Assembly (NCBI GenBank): GCA_051294375.1
Contig: CM119266.1
Span: 13,332,735 to 13,396,734 of the forward strand
Source: Paraspadella gotoi
Lineage: Eukaryota > Chaetognatha
Length of the DNA stretch: 64,000 bases
Reading direction: 5' to 3'
Made by a program: the position numbers and the translations under genes. Numbering within the stretch: the first letter of the stretch is position 1; each line of letters opens with the position of its first letter. Below, piece after piece: positions 24,373-37,174 of this stretch. The notes under the pieces were generated by a model. That model was not told where the DNA came from and searched no databases. It worked only from the letters and a program-made list of their open reading frames with translations.

Positions 24373-27300
24373 TTACAAGTAGACCGATTCGTATTCGCTT
24401 TCCTCTTCGTCATCTTCGTCGTCGTTTTCGTCGTTAATCTTCTGACATTCGACGACGACGACGACTTTTTCTACTCTGAATTCCGTCACGTTTTTGGTCG
24501 CATTCGATTCGCCGTCGCTCGTTTTTAAGATGGCGTCGACTTCAGACGACGGCTCCCGCGAAATCGGAGCCACGTCGTCGATCTTTGACGCCGCGACGCA
24601 GATTTCTGACACGGCGTCGGTTCCGTCGTCGAAGGTGGCGTCGATTTCCATCTCGGCGCCGTTTCTCGACGCGGCGACGCTCCTCTCCGAAACGGCGTCG
24701 GGTTTATCGTCGATTCCGACGGCGACGCTCTCGGACGATTGATCAATAACAGGCTCGTTCGCATCGAGCGCCGACGCTTTTCCGGCAACACTTTCCGGCG
24801 CTTCTTTGGCAAATTGATTAGTAATTGCGCTTCCTTTTTCCAAATTTCCCGGGGAATTCGCAATCTTTCCGGTCCCGTCTCGGCCATCAAAATCGAGATT
24901 TCCCGATTCGGAATCCTGCGATAAAGTCGACGCCACGAAAGAAGCGCCGGATCCGCTCCCGGCGTCGCTCGAGACCGTGGATGAGGACGAAGCGACGGGA
25001 TCACTTCTGTGGCGGATTACATCCGGACGACAACGCGCCAACTGTGAAGGTTCAAGAAGGGGAAAGGTAATGAAAGGGAATTCCAAAGTGTAAAATTAGT
25101 ACATGAACCAGCTACTACGTTTCGGGTAAAATTGCTACTCAAATAGCCACTACAATATAATTAAATAAGCATTTAAACCTAACTGGGATTGACAGACAGG
25201 CCGATATTCCTAGACGAAAGTTGCTTCGCGATTACTCGCGGCGCAATTAAAAAATATAAATGAAGACAAAGAAATTCTATGACTCCTAGCCATATCGTTT
25301 GCCACGTTCAACATTTCTTTTTTTTCAAATTAACTTTCACCTTTTTCAAATGATGCTCAACATAGTCTGGTTGATTGTAGCAACAGGGATGCATCTTGCC
25401 GCAGCATTTGAATGCGGCATCCCAGTCCAAGCAATAAGCGCACCAACAGCAGAAGGAGAACACGGCGAGGACGGAGAGTGGAAGGCCGATGATGAGGAGG
25501 ACGACGAGTGGAGTGACGTCGTTGAGGGGGGACTGCATTGCAAAGGGGGGGTTAAGGAGGGAGGTGAAAGCAAGGGGCTTAATTTTTTTGTTTTAAAACT
25601 AATGCGTTTAAATGGAGTGATCTGGTGACGAGAACGTAACTGATTACTGATTTTCGCTTCCGCTTTACTGATAGCGAATCCTTTCACAAATCCGTGTTTT
25701 TATGATTGTTTACGACGAAGGAAACTTAGTTTTATACGAGGCGACTTCCGAGGATCTGTCGCACGAATATCATTTGCGAAAGTCAAATTGGACCAAACAA
25801 AAAATAGAGATAATAGAATCCTCTGTGGCAGCAAGACTTAAAGCTGCCTCACTGCTGTCCGTCCTCAGCCTCGTCTCAATGGCTGAGCAGGCTAAATCAT
25901 CTCATTCCATCCGTGCGTCCCGGGTTCAATCCCCGGGTATCCCGGTTCTGGCTTAAATGTGACGGTGCCGGTATAAACATGCCAGTGACAGGAGGCGGTC
26001 ACTGAGGGTCCGCATCCCCTACGCCAGTTGGTGAGATACCCCGCGCCCCAGGTATCACAGGCTATCCTCCCGTTGCCATACCTCCCTCATTCTCGCTCAA
26101 AAGACCAAACAACATAATAAAACTTTAAAAATAATAATAATAAAATAATAAAAAAATAATAATAAAACTTTTAAAATAATAATAATAAAATAATAAAAAA
26201 ATAATAATAAAACTTTAAAAATAATAATAATAAAATAATAATAAAATAATAATAAAATAATAAAAAAAAATAATAATAAAACTTTAAAAGACGCAAATTC
26301 GATGGATCCATGGACAAACAAAGTACATCCACCCGGTATGATACCGGAGATTAAATAACCCTGAATATCATCGTCTCCTTCCAGACTCACCCTATCAAAG
26401 CCGACGGTTGTGGAGCCGTTGCTTCCCGACGCCGGGGGATCCCACTTCCAAGCGGGAGGCGGCGGCGGAGACGAAGGACGCCGGTGCAGCTCCATCAAAT
26501 GGATCCAACTCGTTCTCGTTGGAGGAGAAGAAGCGAGGCGCGAATCAAGGGGAACTGAAGGAATGGTATGGGAATCTAAATGACGATGCTTAGAATTCTA
26601 AATGGTGAGATTTAAGCTGGAAAGTTTCAAGACGGAATCTCATTATGACGTTTTTTTTACGCTAAGAGGCTGAAAATAACTTTTCTCTCTTTTCATGGTT
26701 TATTCAATTTGCCACTGACGAGGATGTAAATATATTGAAAAAAAAAAAATTGTAAAAAGGCTTCAACGTTAAAACTCTCTCTTGCTGGAACATTTTTTTT
26801 CTGAAATGTTTGTTAATTGCGTTTTTTGTAATTTTAAACAAATGTTTCATCCTATCCCACTATTTTAACTCTTTTCATCCCGGAAATGTCGAATTAATCA
26901 ATCGGTGTGAAACTTTTCACCTTACGGTTCTTCTCAGTTCCCAGGTCATATCAGGTCTTATCAGGTGTTTCTAGGTCTTCTTGGGTCTAATCAGGATAGG
27001 ACTTTACATATCATATCCTGCTTTTTTTTCGTCTGCAGTTGATGAATTTCTCGCATTACTCTCAATATTCTCGTTGGATTTAAAAATTTCCCTTTTTTTA
27101 TTTATATTTTTTTTCGCGTTAAACGGATAATATGGATAATGAATAATTGGATAAATACATCCGTTTAACGAATTTAGAAAGTCGTTGTTCAACTATTATT
27201 TAGACAAACATCCATAGTAAACAAAATCTAGAAAAAAAAAACTAATATTATTTTTTATAAATGAAACAAGCAGAGGATGAATTTCATCTACATAAATCGT

Positions 27301-27652
27301 AAAGATGCGATGCAAATTTTTTCAACTTGCTCGCTTCTCAAAACGGGGTAATGAACCACTTTTTTTTCTTTGTGTGCTCAAGGCTTTCGTCGTAGCAACG
27401 CTAACTTGAAAAAGAATTTTTTTTAATACATTTTCCTTTTGTGCCCTAAATTCCTCGAAACCGCGACAATGCTTTTTCGGGCAGTTTATGACTTGAAAGA
27501 AATTTTCATGGCTAAAAAAAATACTGCATTAAAAAAATTCACAACACCATTTATAAAATGTCTGTATAATCAGAAAAGGTAAATTTACCTGCGTGAGAAT
27601 GTGACAAGACATTGATGAACCCAACTGCAAATGCGACGAGAATCATTTTCAT
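24373..27652 (-). CDS. Single-pass membrane protein with Cys-rich juxtamembrane region and acidic tail; unknown family
   Basis: Seen: four exons with matching phases: 27589-27652 (ATG; hydrophobic signal MKMILVAFAVGFINVL), 26391-26554, 25341-25532 and 24373-25041 (stop TAA). About 362 residues. After the signal peptide comes a short Pro/Trp ectodomain (RRPSSPPPPPAWKWDPP, one NGS glycosylation site). A membrane helix follows (TPLVVLLIIGLPLSVLAVF), then a cysteine cluster (CCWCAYCLDW, KCCGKMHPCC) and HHLKK. The tail of about 220 residues is Ser/Glu/Asp-rich and ends EEESEYESVYL. The tail has an imperfect duplication (DAVSERSVAASRN / DAVSEICVAASKI). Type I topology and plasma membrane location are inferred. 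The plan recalls Shisa-like adaptors, but here the cysteines follow the helix instead of preceding it. No function can be assigned. Confidence 0.75.
25221..25254 (-). repeat. Third copy of the dispersed palindromic-core repeat
   Basis: The reverse complement reads TTTTTAATTGCGCCGCGAGT then AATCGCGAAGCAA, matching the cores at 7,412 and 7,593. Only the core is shared. In an intron of the membrane protein gene. Confidence 0.6.
25830..26095 (+). mobile_element. tRNA-derived SINE, copy 2
   Basis: A-box-like TGGCTGAGCAGG (about 25,879) and B box GGGTTCAATCCC (25,922-25,933). Aligns with 1,750-1,940 through CCGTTGCCATA. It is followed by an A/T-rich tail region. It lies in the intron between exons 2 and 3 of the membrane protein gene, on the opposite strand to it. 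Confidence 0.7.
26115..26285. repeat. (TAA)n / AAAACTTTAAAA tandem repeat
   Basis: TAA runs with an AAAACTTTAAAA unit recurring four times, spaced roughly 50-70 bp. Directly behind SINE copy 2, so perhaps grown from its tail. Confidence 0.85.
26600..27580. other. AT-rich first intron of the membrane protein gene
   Basis: Phase-1 intron of about 1 kb. Contains three CAGGT(C/G)-type short repeats near 26,940-26,990 (CAGGTCATAT, CAGGTCTTAT). No exon is recognised. Confidence 0.4.
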
Positions 27653-27846
27653 CAACTTTGATACGTTTGGACTTTTTTGTCCAAAAAAAAAATTTTCTTA
27701 AAATATTTCACAAAAAGATTTTCATGCGAATTTCCGAGGCGCAAAGATTGATTAAAAAAATGATGAGAGTGTGGACGATTTGCATCCGACCTTCCGACGT
27801 CGATGACGACGATGATGCCGACGACAAGAGATCGACTTTCCTCTTA

Positions 27847-27881
<35 letters not shown>

Positions 27882-28332
27882 AGACGAAGACTTTTTGAGT
27901 CGGCAAAAAATGTGTCGAGTCCCGACCGGCGGAAAATTTGCTCGCAAAGAAGTGATGTTTACTAAAACAAAGATCTCGTCTTTGCTCCGCAAAATTTATT
28001 AATATCGTTAATTTTTTTTTGTTTTGAGAAAAAAATTCGGCATTGCACACCAACAAGGCGAAATGAGTGTAATTTTTTTGGAAAGAGCGCGAGTTGCGAG
28101 CAATTAAAGCCTCATTAATTCTCGCGAATTGCCATCAAAAGGCCGTTGGAGGCTCTTTTTATTTTAAAGTCATTTTCCAAAAGATATTTACAGAATGAAT
28201 TCACAAAAAGTCAAGACAACGAGACGTATACTTTCACGAAGAAGAAAACGGACAAAAAGTAGGTCATTTTGTAATCTTTAAACCAACTCTCTCCAGACCC
28301 TTTACTCCCACTCCAGCACCTCCGAGAATTAA
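27653..28332. other. Intergenic region between two minus-strand genes
   Basis: Between the membrane protein start and the GPCR stop. Holds a GAC/GAT trinucleotide run at 27,797-27,890 that gives poly-Asp or poly-Ser open frames. These have no splice or homology support. Confidence 0.5.
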
Positions 28333-28844
28333 CTACTTCCACCTACGAAAGAAGTCCTTCATGATCTGCCGGCAGCATTCCCGGAACCGCGACCCGGCAG
28401 CGCAGTAAATGACGAAGTTGACGGCGTGATTGACGGAGTCGAGGACGGTGGCGACGTCGTCGAAGACGGGGCCCAACCTGCGGCCGGAGATGCGTTCGTA
28501 GACGACGGAGACGGTGGCGGGCGCCTTGCAGACGAGAAACCCGCAACACGTGACCACGAGCATGAGGGTCAGCGTGTTCTCGCGTTTATTGCGCGAGGAC
28601 ATCTGGCGGTCGGGTATGGCCGAGCGGGAGGCGCGGGAGGATCGAGCGTCGACCGACCGACGGGCGGAAGCGGAAGCGGAGAATTGTGAGAAGCGGGAGG
28701 AGAAGCGTTGGGCGAAGCTGGATTTCCGACGGCCGTCAGGGCCGGAGGACGGAGAGGGAGGCGGCGCCGATGACAGAGGATTTCTGGTATTTTTAAAATG
28801 CAGTTTTTAAAAATATTCTTTCTTCTCTTTCTATCTCTCTCTCT

Positions 28845-28915
<71 letters not shown>

Positions 28916-31900
28916 CTCTCCACGTTCAACCACAACAACACACGCTTTTTATCGCCGCTCCCCGAATCTCCGTCGTCTTCTTCAACCACCGCGCCACAAC
29001 TTCGGGTCGCGTTCCCCATCTCCCCTCCATCCTCGACACCTTCGAATTCTTCCACGACCGTTTCCATGCCTTCTTCCACAACGCGGCGTCCGTCCGTCTC
29101 GTCGTCCTTTTTTTCGTCGTCGTTGTCATCGTCGTCGTCAGAGATACGCGACTCCACCGATTGGCTCGTCTGGAGTCGCTTCCTTCGAGACATCTCCATC
29201 TCTTGGTCGCGATCTTCGGTTGCATCTATGAGTCGGATCGATTGATTTTTAAAATTACTAGTAAATATTTTATTTTGGGGAGTATTATAGTATAATAGAG
29301 TATAGCAATTTATAAGAACGGTTATAAAATTACGACTGTGATGTAACAATTATCCAATATATGCATTTATTTCTTGGACAGGCTTTTCCAGATGAAAAAA
29401 AAAAACACCATTTTTTTCAAAACATAGCTTCTCGACTCGAGTGACATTAGTTTAATTTCTAATCAATATAAATTATATTATAAATAACTGATCACTTTCG
29501 CCCCCCAAAAAACTGACCGGCCTGCAAGAAGAGGTTCTGCCTCAACCAAAAGAGATGAGCGATGATGATGGCGTTGATGACGGCGACGCAGATGAAAGGG
29601 ACGACGTTGAGGAACGCGAGTTTGGCGAGGGAAAAGACCACGCCCACCCAAGATTGGGACCTGAAAATCGGTTGTGGGCGACTTTAGAATCAGATGTATC
29701 TCTCCAAAAATGGGGGGAGGGTGTAATGACGTAAAATTTGGAGCCGCAGGTGTAAAAAAAGTATTTAAAAAAAAAGCTTTGAAAAGTTTTCATTCATCAT
29801 AAGCCTAATCTGCACGAACGATTCTTTTCAGGTATCGAAAATCCCCATAGAATTTTCTTCTTTCTCTTTCATTTTTTATCGCGCGCGAAGTTTTTCATTC
29901 GATAATCGATTCCCTTTCTTGTCGCTCGAANNNNNNNNNNNNNNNNNNNNNNNNNNNNNNNNNNNNNNNNNNNNNNNNNNNNNNNNNNNNNNNNNNNNNN
30001 NNNNNNNNNNNNNNNNNNNNNNNNNNNNNNNNNNNNNNNNNNNNNNNNNNNNNNNNNNNNNNNNNNNNNNNNNNNNNNNNNNNNNNNNNNNNNNNNNNNN
30101 NNNNNNNNNNNNNNNNNNNNNNNNNNNNNNNNNNNNNNNNNNNNNNNNNNNNNNNNNNNNNNNNNNNNNNNNNNNNNNNNNNNNNNNNNNNNGAGTAAGA
30201 TTTGCCAAAAACCATAATTCCGAGGGAAAAAATTTCTTAATCGACGTCTGAACTTTGGAAGGATGAAAATTTGGATGGTGAGAGGGGGAGTGGGTGGTGA
30301 AGAGGTAATACCCTGAGGGTCTCTCGAAAATTTTGATGAGTGAGGTTAGTGAAGAGAAAAGTGAAAAAAATGGAACCGANNNNNNNNNNNNNNNNNNNNN
30401 NNNNNNNNNNNNNNNNNNNNNNNNNNNNNNNNNNNNNNNNNNNNNNNNNNNNNNNNNNNNNNNNNNNNNNNNNNNNNNNNNNNNNNNNNNNNNNNNNNNN
30501 NNNNNNNNGATTGGGAAATGAGAAAATGAAAGAGAAAATGAAAAAAAAGTTTCATGAGGAAAAAGATTAACCGAGAAAAAAAAGAGCAACGAATTTTTTA
30601 TGAGAAAACGAGAACATGGAAGGAGAGGATAAAAAATGATAAAATATAAAGTNNNNNNNNNNAGGGGGGGAGTGGGTGGTGAAGAGGTAATTCCCTGAGG
30701 GTCTCTCGAAAATTTTGATGGGTGAGGTTANNNNNNNNNNNNNNNNNNNNNNNNNGCTTTCCTTTTTTTACGCTCGGTTCCATTTTTTTGTTTTCACACA
30801 TGTTATATCTCTTTCAACTAAACCTCACTCATCAAAATTTTCGAGAGACCACTCAGGGTATTACACTCTTCAACCCACCACTCCCACTCTCACCATTCCA
30901 AATTTTTCCATAACCTCTAGCAAAGTCAGAACGTCGATTAAGAGAAATTTTATCATCCCTCGGGAAATATGAGTTTTTTGGCAAATCTTCACTCCGCGAA
31001 AGGAATAAAACGGCATATGATGTCGCCCGGATGACATCCAGAGGGCTCAGCATGGAAGGTCGGGCAGAAATAAATAGCAGACCCTCGAGATAATAGAATA
31101 AACGTTTGAGATCGCCCTCATCATTGATCCGCTCGTTTCATATTACTAGCTTTTCGAGCGGACAAGAAAGGGAAATCGAATTATCAGAATGAAAACACAT
31201 TCGCGCGCGAAATTGAAAAATGAAAAGAGAAAAGAAGAAAATTCATATGGGTGACGATTTCGATACTGAAAAGAATGCGTTATCGTGCAGATTAGACTTA
31301 TGATGAATTTAGAAAACCTTTGTCAAAAGCTTTTTTTTTAAATAACTTTTTTTACACCTGCGGCTTAACACAAAATTTTTACCGTCATTACGACCTCCTA
31401 AGCTCGGCGCAGGCAACATTATTTTGGAGAGATAATCCTGAATTCTAAAAGTATGACCCACAACCGATTTTCAAGCAATGTGAGAAGAGATGGAGGCTGG
31501 TCTTTCCCCTGCCAAAGTCCTCCGCGTTCCTCAACGTCGCTCCCTTTCATCTGGGTCGCACAGTCAATCAACGCCGCATCCTCAATCGCTCTATCTACTG
31601 TTTGGTTGTAGGCAGGAACCCTCTTGCAGGCCGGTCAGTTTTTTTGGGGGGCGAAAAGATGATCAGTTAGTTATATAATATAATTTAATATTGAATTAGA
31701 AATTCAAACCTAATGTCACTCGGTCGACAGAACTATGTCTTTGAAAAAAAATAGGGGTCGATTTTTTTTTTCATCTGGAAAAGCCTATACCAAGAAATTA
31801 AATAGCATATTATGGGTTGGATAATTGGTTGACAATCACAGTCGTATCTTTTATAAACCGTGCTCTATAATGCTTCTGACATTATATACTATTAATAGCA

Positions 31901-34900
31901 TAACATTCACTCCACCCAAAATAAATATATTTAACTAGGTAATTTTAAATCATTCGATCCGAGACTCATAGATGCAAGACCGAAGATCGCGACCCAAGAG
32001 ATGGAGATGTCCTCGAGGAAGCGAAAACAGATTGGGAAATGAGAAAATGAAAGAGAAAATGAAAAAAAAAGTTTCAAGAGGAAAAAGATTATCCGAGAAA
32101 AAAAAATAGCAACGAATTTTTTTATGAGAAAACGAGAACATGGAAGGAGAGAAGAAAAAATGATAGAATATAAAGTGAACTTAAAAAACGATAAACAAAA
32201 GACAGAAATAGAAAATTAGCAAATAAAAATATGAACTAATAATTAACTACCAAATAGATCCTCGGAGGAAAATATAAACGATGAAATTAATGAAAAAATG
32301 AANNNNNNNNNNNNNNNNNNNNNNNNNTACCGCCGCCTCCGCGCCATCATTTTCAATTTTGCCTTTTTCATTTTTTTCTTTAATTTCATCGTTTATATTG
32401 TTCATCCGAGGAATCTATTTGAATAAATTAATTATTAGTATAATTATTTTAATTTGCTAAATTTACATATTGTCTGTCTTTTTTTCTTTATCGTTTTTTT
32501 AAGTTCACTTTATAGTTTTATCATTTTTTAATCCTACTTCCTTCCATGTTCGTACAGTTTCTCATAAACAAAATTCGTTGCTTCTTTTTATTTTTCTCGG
32601 TTAATCTTTTCCGATCATGAAACTTTTTTTTCAATTTCTCTTATCATTTTCTGCATTTACCCAATCGCTATTCCTTTTTTTTACTACGGTTCCATTTTTT
32701 TTCCCTTTTCTCATTCAACTTAACCTCGACTCATCAAAATTTTCGAGAGACCGCTCAGGGTATTAAACTCTTCAACCCACCCACTCCCCTCTCACCATCC
32801 AAATTTTCAAACCTATGAAAGTCAGACGTCGATTAAGAAAATTTTTACCCATCGGGAAATATAGGTTTTTTGGCAAACTCTTCACTCCGCGAAAGGAATA
32901 AAACGGCATGTTTGTCGCCCGATGAACTATCACCAGAGGGCTCAAGCGGGTGTGAAGTCGACGAGCGAAATAAATAGCAGACCCGTCGAATATAAGAATT
33001 AATACGTTAGATATCGCCCTCACCATGATCCGCTCGTTTCATTATACAGGCTTTCGAGCGGACAAGAAAGGGAAAATGCGATTATCGAAATGAAAACACA
33101 TTCGCGCGCGAATAAAAAATGAACAAGAGAAAGAAGGAAAATTCTTATGGGTGATATTTCGATACCTGAAAAGAATTCGTTACGTGACAGATTAGAGCTT
33201 ATGATGAATTAGAAAACTTTGTCAAAGCTATTTTTTTTAATAACTTTTTTTACACCTGCGGCTTCCAAATTTTTACCGTCATTACGACCCTAACTCGCGG
33301 AGCACATTATTTGGAGAGGCAGGTTAATCTGAATTCTAAAGTATCGACCCACAACCGATTTTCCAAGTCAACTGCTGAGAATGAGGAGTGGTCTTTCAAC
33401 CTGCCAAAGTCTACGCGTTCCTCAACGTCGCTCCCCTTTCATCTGCAGTCGCACGTCATCAAACGCGCCATCCTCATCGCTCTATCTACATGTATTGGTT
33501 GTAGGCAGAACCTCTTGCAGGCCGGTCATTTTTTGGGGGGCGAAAAGATGATCAGTTATTGTTAATCATATTTAATATTGATTAGAAATTCAAACTAATG
33601 TCACTCGGTCGGACAGAAGCTTATGTCTTTGAAAAAATGAGGGGTCGTTTTTTTTTTTTCACTGGAAAAGCCTGATACACAAAGAAATAAATAGCAATAT
33701 TATGGGGGGAGGTGGATAATTGGTTGACAATCACAGTCGTAATATTTAATAAACCGTCTCTTATATAATGTTCTGACATATATATACTATAATAGCATAC
33801 ATCACTCCAGTCCTCAAAATTAAATATATTTAATAGGTAATTTTAAAAATCATCGACTCCGACTCATAGTGAAGACCGAAGATCGCGACCCAAGAGATGG
33901 AGATAGTCCTCCGATGGAAGCGAAAACAAGAAAAAAAAAAGAGCGACAATTGTTTCGAAATCGAGGTCGACCTTCTCTTTCATACATCATCGATAAGACC
34001 ATTCTCTTCGGCTTATTGGCTCCGGGAAACGACGCCTCGGCCGACAGGAATGACGGACAAACTGACAGATTGGTTCTCGGGCAGAGACGGACAGAGAAAG
34101 GAAACAAAATGAAATTTGCAACTTGACGAGAAAAGTAGATTCGGAAAATAAAAAGTAATTAAAAAGAAAAAAATAGAATGAATTAAGCTAGAAAAAAAAG
34201 GAAGTTCGATTAAAAAACATCAATATATCAATCAAATCTATCAATCAATCCAATCAATGAATCAATCGCTGAAAAAACCTCCGAGTTATCTTCTTTGTCA
34301 TTGTTCCATTGGCCATCTCGTTCTCCCAAACGTCGGTCAAGTCATTCGTCGCCGAAGAAAACGCAGATTCCGACACATTGCGAAATTTGGAACCGTTGAC
34401 GTCGGCGGACATTGCAAAGCTGTTGACATCGATTCCAACGTCGCCGGACGCGTCGTCGGCCACTGCGGCGTCGTCGCCGGAAGGACGCTTCTTCGGAAAT
34501 ACGATCGGGAGAATGTAGAGCGCGGCGCTGACGAAGAGCGCNNNNNNNNNNNNNNNNNNNNNNNNNAAAGAGACCAGAGAGAAGATGAGCGTCTACTTGA
34601 CGGCGGCTTGGAGGCGGCGGTTTTTTCGAGACTCGGGCACGCTGCGTCCTCACCACTACGTACTAATCATCTCTTCAACGGGAGTAAGATGTCGGACCCT
34701 GATAGATGCGGTAGTGGGTGTTATGGTGAGAGTGGGTAATAGATTATGAGCTTATCATTGTAATGTATATCATAACGAAAGGGAGGAAAGTCAATATTAG
34801 TATAATTAGCGAGACTAATGGTCCATCGTTTGAAATCATTTGGCCCAAAATATGATCGGGCAATCCAGAATAAAAAAGCTATATTTATATACAAATGACA

Positions 34901-35189
34901 ACTACTGTAATCCTGTATTATTGCAGGCAATAAAAGTTTCTTACGTAACGCTAAATTACTATATAAGTTTACGATAAGTCAAATAGTAGCATTGATTTTA
35001 GTGTACTATGTATATAAACCTGGTTTTGCTCCGCTATTGCGTAGATCGTGACTCTTAGAAGGTGAGCACCAGAAGTTGGCAAATACATTAGATGAGAAGT
35101 TGAGATTTCGACTCAGGATAAAAAAGCGAAAGGGGATGACAGGAGAAGAGTTCGGAAGAGAGAGAGAGATGAATGTAGAGAGAAGCGAG

Positions 35190-35245
<56 letters not shown>

Positions 35246-37084
35246 CAAGATTCGTCCGTTTTCTTTGAGTATCGGGAATATTGAATAACTTTGTCGTGCC
35301 TCGCTTTATCGCTTCGTGAGGCGAAAGGAAGGACCAATTATTGTTAACTATTCTCACCGCCGATAACCTACACCCTTCAAATGTCGATTCTAGGTGTCTC
35401 GTGCGACTGCAAGAAATCCATGGTCTGCAGCGTCGTCGTACCACACCCATGGACAGAAGGCCATCCCTCTAATTGGCAGCCCCAACGTAGGCTCGTCGAT
35501 CAGGTCATGGAAGCAACGTCGATCAGATTTATCGTCGTCGTGCGACACTGCATGGCGAGCGATTCTTCGGAGTAAGTTTAAAAGGGGGTAGAAAAAACAA
35601 GACAAGCGAATATTGGATTTTATTTAGCTCAGGTATCTGTGACGTGCCCGTAAGAGAGATCTCGTGAGAAAGGAGACGAAGAAAATTCTTAAAAATTAGT
35701 CGTATATTTCATATACATAACTACATAGAAGGACATTACTTTTTCTAAAAACATTCCTCAATCCTCATTGGGATCCTAAAAAAGAGACGTATTATGGCAA
35801 CACCGGTTGCTGTGATGGCCCCCATATGGGATGGGGTCAGTGCCTCACCTGTCCTCGGCTATGGGGGCTTCACGTCGCTCAGTGACGCCTAGTCACTCGA
35901 GCGCGGTTCACCCTTGGACCGAGTCTTCGACTTCTGCCAACGCAAGAGGGAAGTTCATTAGGAAACTGTGGATGGAACCACTACGCCTGATGGTGTGTTC
36001 CACCTCTGAGCAATTGGACTTTGCTGAACGATGGTGGAACGTGAGGGGTGTGCAATATACCGCCACAAGTATGTAATATTATAAAAGTTACCGGATTAAG
36101 AACATTTAACAAGTAACATTGAGTAAGCAGATAAACACTGAGTAACATGGTACAACACAGAAGTATAGTTAACCATAATATATTATAATATATAAAATAA
36201 AAAAATAAACAAAACGTAATAGGTAATAGATTGTAACGATTAAATAGTATCAGACGATATAAATAGTAAACATTAAGTACAATAAAAGAAGATGAAAATA
36301 AAAGATAGATGAAAACAAGATAATTTGGCAAATTTTTCATATAATGCTGTAGAGAATGAGAATCACCTAACACGTCAACAATCGATCACGAGTTCCAAAA
36401 GCACATATTGTACTACAATATATCGGAGAGACGTCATTCACGGAGCCACACCCGAGGAGCAAGACCGATTCGCGATCGACGTCCAGCACAGAGCGAATGT
36501 GCACTAGGACATTAACCAGGAATCGAGCAAACGCGCTTGCCCCAGAAATGGAACGCGAGATTGTTATTGTATAGAGAGCCCGCAGAGTAAGAGGAGTGAG
36601 GCGTTCGATCAGCAGAGCAGTTCAGCTGAGAGGCGGCGCACCGTGGCCAGACAGCAGCACACAAGTCATGAGTATTTGAGAGCGGGACCCGAGTTAACAG
36701 AATAAAAAGTTTAAATTATATTGGTTTTGCGAACAAGATTTTATAAAAGTAGACTAAGTAGCTTCAATTCGAGGGAGCTTTGAAAGAAGATGAAGAGAGA
36801 GAGGAGAGAGCGAGAAGAGAGGAGAGAGAGAGAGAGAGAGACGAGAGAGAAGAGAGAGAGAGAGAGCAGAGAACAATTAAATCGTTTCCATGTTTAGTTT
36901 TGATCATTCCCAGCATGCGGTACGTGCGACAGAGAGAATACAATGCAAACTGCGGCCAATCGAATGAAAGGGTGAGGTTAGGTGAGAAAGTTTAACAATA
37001 ATTGGTCCTTCCTTTCGCCTCAGGAAGCGATAAAGCGAGGACGAAAAGTTATCAAATCCCGACGGAATGAAACGGACGAATCTG

Positions 37085-37174
<90 letters not shown>

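Noticed and set aside
27631-28002. Poly-Asp open frame on the plus strand
   Set aside because: GAC/GAT trinucleotide run. Overlaps the first exon of the minus-strand membrane protein and lacks splice or family support.
36340-36720. Solo LTR of a retrotransposon
   Set aside because: The end looks terminal-repeat-like (AATAAAAAG), but there is no second copy, primer-binding site, TG...CA ends or target duplication that I can show.
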